Assembly (NCBI RefSeq): GCF_004366035.1
Contig: NZ_SOEE01000009.1
Coordinates: 159,971 to 223,970 of the forward strand
DNA: 64,000 nucleotides
Reading direction: 5' to 3'
From: Cytobacillus oceanisediminis
GTDB lineage: Bacteria > Bacillota > Bacilli > Bacillales > Cytobacillaceae
Shown: positions 61,004-64,000 of the stretch, piece by piece
Numbering within the stretch: the first letter of the stretch is position 1
Layout of the letters: each line of letters starts with the position of its first letter
Program-made: the position numbers and the translations under genes
The notes under the pieces: generated by a model
Told to the model about the DNA's origin: nothing
Seen by the model: the letters and a program-made list of their open reading frames with translations, nothing else
Databases searched by the model: none

Positions 61004-61468
61004 TTATTTCACCGTAATGGTAGTACTCATCATCTGATGGCCTGCACCGCAGTACTCATTGCAAAGAACCAAATATTCACCCGGCTTATCAAATTTCTGA
61101 GTGATCTTTTGTACATAGCCAGGCACAACCATTGCATTTAAGTTCGTGTCAGCAACCTGAAAGCCATGCACGACATCTTTTGATGTCATAGTAAAATGAA
61201 CCGTTGATCCTGCAGGAACTTCAATTTCATTTGGGGTAAAGCTGAATACCTGAAGGGTCATGACTACTTCATACTCTTTCTCGCCTACCTTTTTAATCCC
61301 GGGATTATCGAATGGCGCTGTTTCATCCACTTTTTGAGGATCAATTCGCTCTCCATAGCTTGGCGGCCCCATCTCCAGGGCGAATGTCTGATAGCCCGTA
61401 ATCAACATGAATCCAATAATCATTCCAAAGCTTAATATCAGCCATATCTTCTCCGACCGATGCATCAT
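61004..61468 (-). CDS. cbaB: ba3-type cytochrome c oxidase subunit II
   Basis: 154 residues: one N-terminal helix and a cupredoxin domain with the CuA site complete: His in DVVHGFQV, then CNEYCGAGHQMM (two Cys, Glu, His, Met). It accepts electrons from cytochrome c. It lies between the small subunit IIa gene and cbaA. Confidence 0.95.
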   Translation of the reverse strand: MMHRSEKIWLILSFGMIIGFMLITGYQTFALEMGPPSYGERIDPQKVDETAPFDNPGIKKVGEKEYEVVMTLQVFSFTPNEIEVPAGSTVHFTMTSKDVVHGFQVADTNLNAMVVPGYVQKITQKFDKPGEYLVLCNEYCGAGHQMMSTTITVK

Positions 61469-61480
61469 TTTATATCCCCC

Positions 61481-61621
61481 CTATAATCTGGTCATGTACA
61501 GGCCATACACAATTAAATAAGTAACAAAGATCCCAAGCCCCACAACTGTAACTGAAAAGAACGTACCCCTTAGAGAGTTATGTTCCTTTGAACTGCTCTG
61601 GACCACTTTTCGCGTTTCCAC
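61481..61621 (-). CDS. Cytochrome c oxidase subunit IIa (46 aa)
   Basis: 46 residues with a single hydrophobic helix, starting GTG 61621 10 nt after AAGGAG and ending 12 nt before the cbaB start. The SLRGTFFSVTVVGLGIFVTY segment is the pattern of subunit IIa of ba3-type oxidases, which takes the place of the first helix of a normal subunit II. A longer frame (61578-61769) in another phase overlaps it and is not believed. Confidence 0.8.
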   Translation of the reverse strand: METRKVVQSSSKEHNSLRGTFFSVTVVGLGIFVTYLIVYGLYMTRL

Positions 61622-62035
61622 CTTCTATCAGCTCCTTAGCTTTGTTACCTACATCATAGTTGAGAAGGGTTTTCATAAAAGTGAAATGAATCACACTTTT
61701 TTCATATATTCGCAGGCAAAGATGCTGAGATATAAGCAAAAACACAGTAATATCAAGGTTTTCCTCCATTGAATTCTATACTGGCAAGCATGACGATTCA
61801 CAAATAGTTCACAAAAGATCTACTCACGAATAACCCCATGCTAATGGGGAGTCTTAAGATCTCGCCTCTTCATATTCGCTTTTCTTCTTTAGGTACAATT
61901 AGACTTTTTGTCACTTATATCCCCTTTCCCGTTGTCTTAGGAATGATTAATCCTCTTTCGTTCCCTTGCATTCAAACTTCCTAACTTACAGGAAGAAATT
62001 TAAACGAAACTCCATCATCTACTTTTCTTTATTTT
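61622..62035. other. Leader region of the oxidase operon
   Basis: About 410 nt with no supported gene. It must contain the oxidase promoter. A CCCCAT/ATGGGG hairpin lies at about 61833-61848. No clear regulator site was found. Confidence 0.5.
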
Positions 62036-62065
62036 AAAAAAACCTGTCTCTCTAAGAGACAGGCT
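62036..62065 (-). terminator. Terminator of the tRNA cluster
   Basis: Minus strand GCCTGTCTC/GAGACAGG hairpin followed by TTTTTTT, 135 nt after the last tRNA. Confidence 0.88.
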
Positions 62066-62199
62066 TTATACATATTGATTGATACAAAGATTTGGGAACA
62101 GAAGCTTTTAAATAGGTATCCCATAACCATTTCAAGAAAAGTTTCTATAAACAAAAAAACCAATCCCTATTGGAATTAGTTTGAAAATGGTATGTATAA

Positions 62200-62276
<77 letters not shown>

Positions 62277-62282
62277 ATATGT

Positions 62283-62356
62283 TGGAGCGGGTGAAGGGAA
62301 TCGAACCCTCATCATCAGCTTGGAAGGCTGAGGTTTTACCACTAAACTACACCCGC
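62283..62356 (-). tRNA. tRNA-Gly (TCC)
   Basis: Acceptor GCGGGTG, anticodon TCC in CTTCCAAG, CCA encoded. Confidence 0.97.
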
Positions 62357-62370
62357 ATATGATTATCAGT

Positions 62371-62444
<74 letters not shown>

Positions 62445-62451
62445 TTAAAAA

Positions 62452-62526
62452 TGGCTGGGCTAGCAGGATTCGAACCTGCGAGTGACGGAGTCAAAGTCCG
62501 GTGCCTTACCGCTTGGCTATAGCCCA
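62452..62526 (-). tRNA. tRNA-Gln (TTG)
   Basis: Acceptor TGGGCTA, anticodon TTG in CTTTGACT, CCA encoded. Confidence 0.97.
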
Positions 62527-62551
62527 ATAATAATGCTGTCTAAAAGAATAA

Positions 62552-62627
62552 TGGGGCGATTGATGGGAATCGAACCCACGAATGTCGGAGCCACAATCCG
62601 ATGCGTTAACCACTTCGCCACAACCGC
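62552..62627 (-). tRNA. tRNA-His (GTG)
   Basis: Acceptor GCGGTTG, anticodon GTG in ATTGTGGC, CCA encoded; a G precedes position 1 as expected for tRNA-His. Confidence 0.97.
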
Positions 62628-62638
62628 CACTATCCTAC

Positions 62639-62712
62639 TGGCAGGGGTAGCAGGAATCGAACCCACATCAAAGGTTTTGGAGACCTTCGTTTTACCATTA
62701 AACTATACCCCT
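62639..62712 (-). tRNA. tRNA-Trp (CCA)
   Basis: Acceptor AGGGGTA, anticodon CCA in TCTCCAAAA, CCA end encoded. Confidence 0.97.
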
Positions 62713-62719
62713 ATATAAA

Positions 62720-62803
62720 TGGTGGAGGGGGGCAGATTCGAACTGCCGAACCCGAAGGAGCGGATTTACAGTCCGCCGCGTTTAGCCACTTCGCTACCCC
62801 TCC
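62720..62803 (-). tRNA. tRNA-Tyr (GTA)
   Basis: 84 nt with long variable arm, anticodon GTA in CTGTAAAT, CCA encoded. This is the tRNA predicted to act on the phhAB T-box. Confidence 0.97.
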
Positions 62804-62825
62804 AAGTCTGAAAAGACTAAGGAAA

Positions 62826-62901
62826 TGGTGGCTCAGGACGGAATCGAACCGCCGACACAAGGATTTTCAGTCCTTTGCTCTACCGACTGAGCTACTGAGC
62901 C
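62826..62901 (-). tRNA. tRNA-Phe (GAA)
   Basis: Acceptor GGCTCAG, anticodon GAA in CTGAAAAT, CCA encoded. Confidence 0.97.
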
Positions 62902-62926
62902 ACATATTATTTGCTTTTTGTAAAAA

Positions 62927-63003
62927 TGGCGGTCCGGACGGGACTCGAACCCGCGACCTCCTGCGTGACAGGCAGGCATTCTAACCAACTGAACTACCGG
63001 ACC
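62927..63003 (-). tRNA. tRNA-Asp (GTC)
   Basis: Acceptor GGTCCGG, anticodon GTC in CTGTCACG, CCA encoded. Confidence 0.97.
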
Positions 63004-63006
63004 AGA

Positions 63007-63091
<85 letters not shown>

Positions 63092-63230
63092 TATGTGATT
63101 TTTCCATGCTCACATCTAGCATTTCATCTCGCAGCTTATTCAATGAAGTACCGCCCCGATTTCAGAAAGATTATTCAAGCAGCAGCTCAATCGGTGCGCT
63201 GAAGTAATTCCTTCGAAGATTATACGGGCG

Positions 63231-63255
63231 TGCTCCACCCCGCGATAGTATTATT
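63231..63255. repeat. 25-nt direct repeat, copy 2 (tRNA fragment)
   Basis: Second copy, 164 nt from the first and not joined to a full tRNA. The 139 nt between (63092-63230) hold no tRNA or gene I can recognise. Confidence 0.9.
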
Positions 63256-63265
63256 AAATAAAATA

Positions 63266-63358
63266 TGGAGGAGGAAAGGGGATTCGAACCCCTGCGCGGT
63301 TTGACCCGCCTGTCGGTTTTCAAGACCGATCCCTTCAGCCGGACTTGGGTATTCCTCC
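63266..63358 (-). tRNA. tRNA-Ser (TGA)
   Basis: 93 nt with long variable arm, acceptor GGAGGAA, anticodon TGA in CTTGAAAA, CCA encoded. Confidence 0.97.
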
Positions 63359-63381
63359 GATGCAATAAAAAATAAGCATAT

Positions 63382-63458
63382 TGGTAGCGGCGGAGGGGAT
63401 CGAACCCCCGACCTCACGGGTATGAACCGTACGCTCTAGCCAGCTGAGCTACACCGCC
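63382..63458 (-). tRNA. Elongator tRNA-Met (CAT)
   Basis: Acceptor GGCGGTG, anticodon CAT in TTCATACC, CCA encoded; first pair G-U. Confidence 0.95.
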
Positions 63459-63476
63459 ATTATGACTAAATATTTA

Positions 63477-63552
63477 TGGTGGAGCCTAGCGGGATCGAAC
63501 CGCTGACCTCCTGCGTGCAAAGCAGGCGCTCTCCCAGCTGAGCTAAGGCCCC
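63477..63552 (-). tRNA. tRNA-Ala (TGC)
   Basis: Acceptor GGGGCCT, anticodon TGC in TTTGCACG, CCA encoded. Confidence 0.97.
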
Positions 63553-63573
63553 ATGTAATAAAAGAAGTGTCGC

Positions 63574-63650
63574 TGGTCGGGAAGACAGGATTCGAACCTG
63601 CGACCCCTTGGTCCCAAACCAAGTGCTCTACCAAGCTGAGCTACTCCCCG
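63574..63650 (-). tRNA. tRNA-Pro (TGG)
   Basis: Acceptor CGGGGAG, anticodon TGG in TTTGGGAC, CCA encoded. Confidence 0.97.
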
Positions 63651-63655
63651 TAATA

Positions 63656-63732
63656 TGGCGCGCCCGAGAGGAGTCGAACCCCTAACCTTTTGATCCGTAG
63701 TCAAACGCTCTATCCAATTGAGCTACGGGCGC
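63656..63732 (-). tRNA. tRNA-Arg (ACG)
   Basis: Acceptor GCGCCCG, anticodon ACG in CTACGGAT, CCA encoded. Confidence 0.97.
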
Positions 63733-63739
63733 AAAATAA

Positions 63740-63814
63740 TGGAGCGGAAGACGGGATTCGAACCCGCGACCCCCACCTTGGCAAGGTGATGTTCTACCAC
63801 TGAACTACTTCCGC
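63740..63814 (-). tRNA. tRNA-Gly (GCC)
   Basis: Acceptor GCGGAAG, anticodon GCC in TTGCCAAG, CCA encoded. Confidence 0.97.
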
Positions 63815-63820
63815 TTAAAA

Positions 63821-63905
63821 TGGTGCGGGTGAAGGGAGTCGAACCCCCACGCCTTGCGGCGCCAGATCCTAAGTCTGGTGCGTCTGCCAATTCCGCCACA
63901 CCCGC
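63821..63905 (-). tRNA. tRNA-Leu (TAG)
   Basis: 85 nt with long variable arm, acceptor GCGGGTG, anticodon TAG in CTTAGGAT, CCA encoded. Confidence 0.97.
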
Positions 63906-63920
63906 AATATGAAATTAAAA

Positions 63921-63996
63921 TGGTGAGCCATGAAGGACTCGAACCTTCGACCCTCTGATTAAAAGTCAGATGCTCTACCGACTGAGCTAATGGCTC
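63921..63996 (-). tRNA. tRNA-Lys (TTT)
   Basis: Acceptor GAGCCAT, anticodon TTT in CTTTTAAT, CCA encoded. First tRNA of the visible cluster; an rRNA operon or more tRNAs probably lie beyond the window edge. Confidence 0.97.
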
Positions 63997-64000
63997 ATAC

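Noticed and set aside
61578..61769. 63-codon minus-strand frame upstream of the oxidase genes
   Set aside because: Overlaps the oxidase subunit IIa gene in another phase; no ribosome binding site, atypical composition.
63092..63230. Extra tRNA or small RNA between the initiator tRNA and its fragment
   Set aside because: No cloverleaf or conserved TTCGA arm could be found in either strand.

Overview
The window looks like chromosome of a low-GC Gram-positive, endospore-forming member of the Bacillaceae (Bacillus sensu lato). It carries close matches to B. subtilis families (YknWXYZ, YdbS/YdbT, YrrT-MccA-MccB, YfmQ, IDEAL and DUF1540 proteins, TenI-ThiOSGF/ThiC), AGGAGG-type ribosome binding sites, SigA-, SigW- and SigK-like promoters, a T-box and TPP riboswitches. 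No phage, complete insertion sequence, CRISPR array or rRNA gene is visible. The genus is inference.

Layout. 0-4 kb: redox-type regulation, with an Rrf2 repressor, an Spx paralogue, an IDEAL protein and a MocR regulator, all fronted by the same 7-7-7 inverted repeat. 4.5-8.8 kb: a GNAT enzyme, a drug-type ABC exporter, a lipoprotein and a LytTR/DUF3021 pair; exporter and regulator operons share one promoter/operator design. 8.8-14.9 kb: small membrane proteins, VanZ, a serine hydrolase, a cupin with coat-like tail behind a SigK-like promoter, and a YiaA/B protein. 14.9-17.3 kb: phenylalanine hydroxylase and pterin dehydratase under a T-box flanked by repeated palindromes. 17.5-20.4 kb: MccB/MccA and divergent YrrT (homocysteine to cysteine). 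20.5-25.1 kb: a MarR/nitroreductase/monooxygenase operon, several sub-60-codon genes, and a GNAT gene behind a leader ORF with competing hairpins. 25.5-29.3 kb: yknWXYZ with a SigW promoter. 29.3-39.7 kb: a LanFEG-like ABC exporter, a two-component system, an ECF sigma factor, YdbST PH-domain proteins and another ABC exporter divergent from a second two-component system. 42-44.7 kb: XRE/membrane pair and VOC proteins. 44.8-50.8 kb: thiamine synthesis with two TPP riboswitches. 51-58 kb: secreted nucleotidase, DUF3267, MFS, zincin-like, CDF and DUF2935 proteins. 58-61.6 kb: ba3-type cytochrome oxidase with a 46-codon subunit IIa and SCO. 62.2-64 kb: a minus-strand cluster of 18 tRNA genes that reaches the window edge.

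The common theme is envelope stress and export: four ABC export systems, each with a recognisable nearby regulatory signal (LytTR promoter twins, a SigW promoter, or 11-bp-spaced direct repeats beside OmpR-type response regulators). The most unusual signal is the apparent translational attenuator at 23762-23863, which resembles the erm type but sits in front of an acetyltransferase gene.
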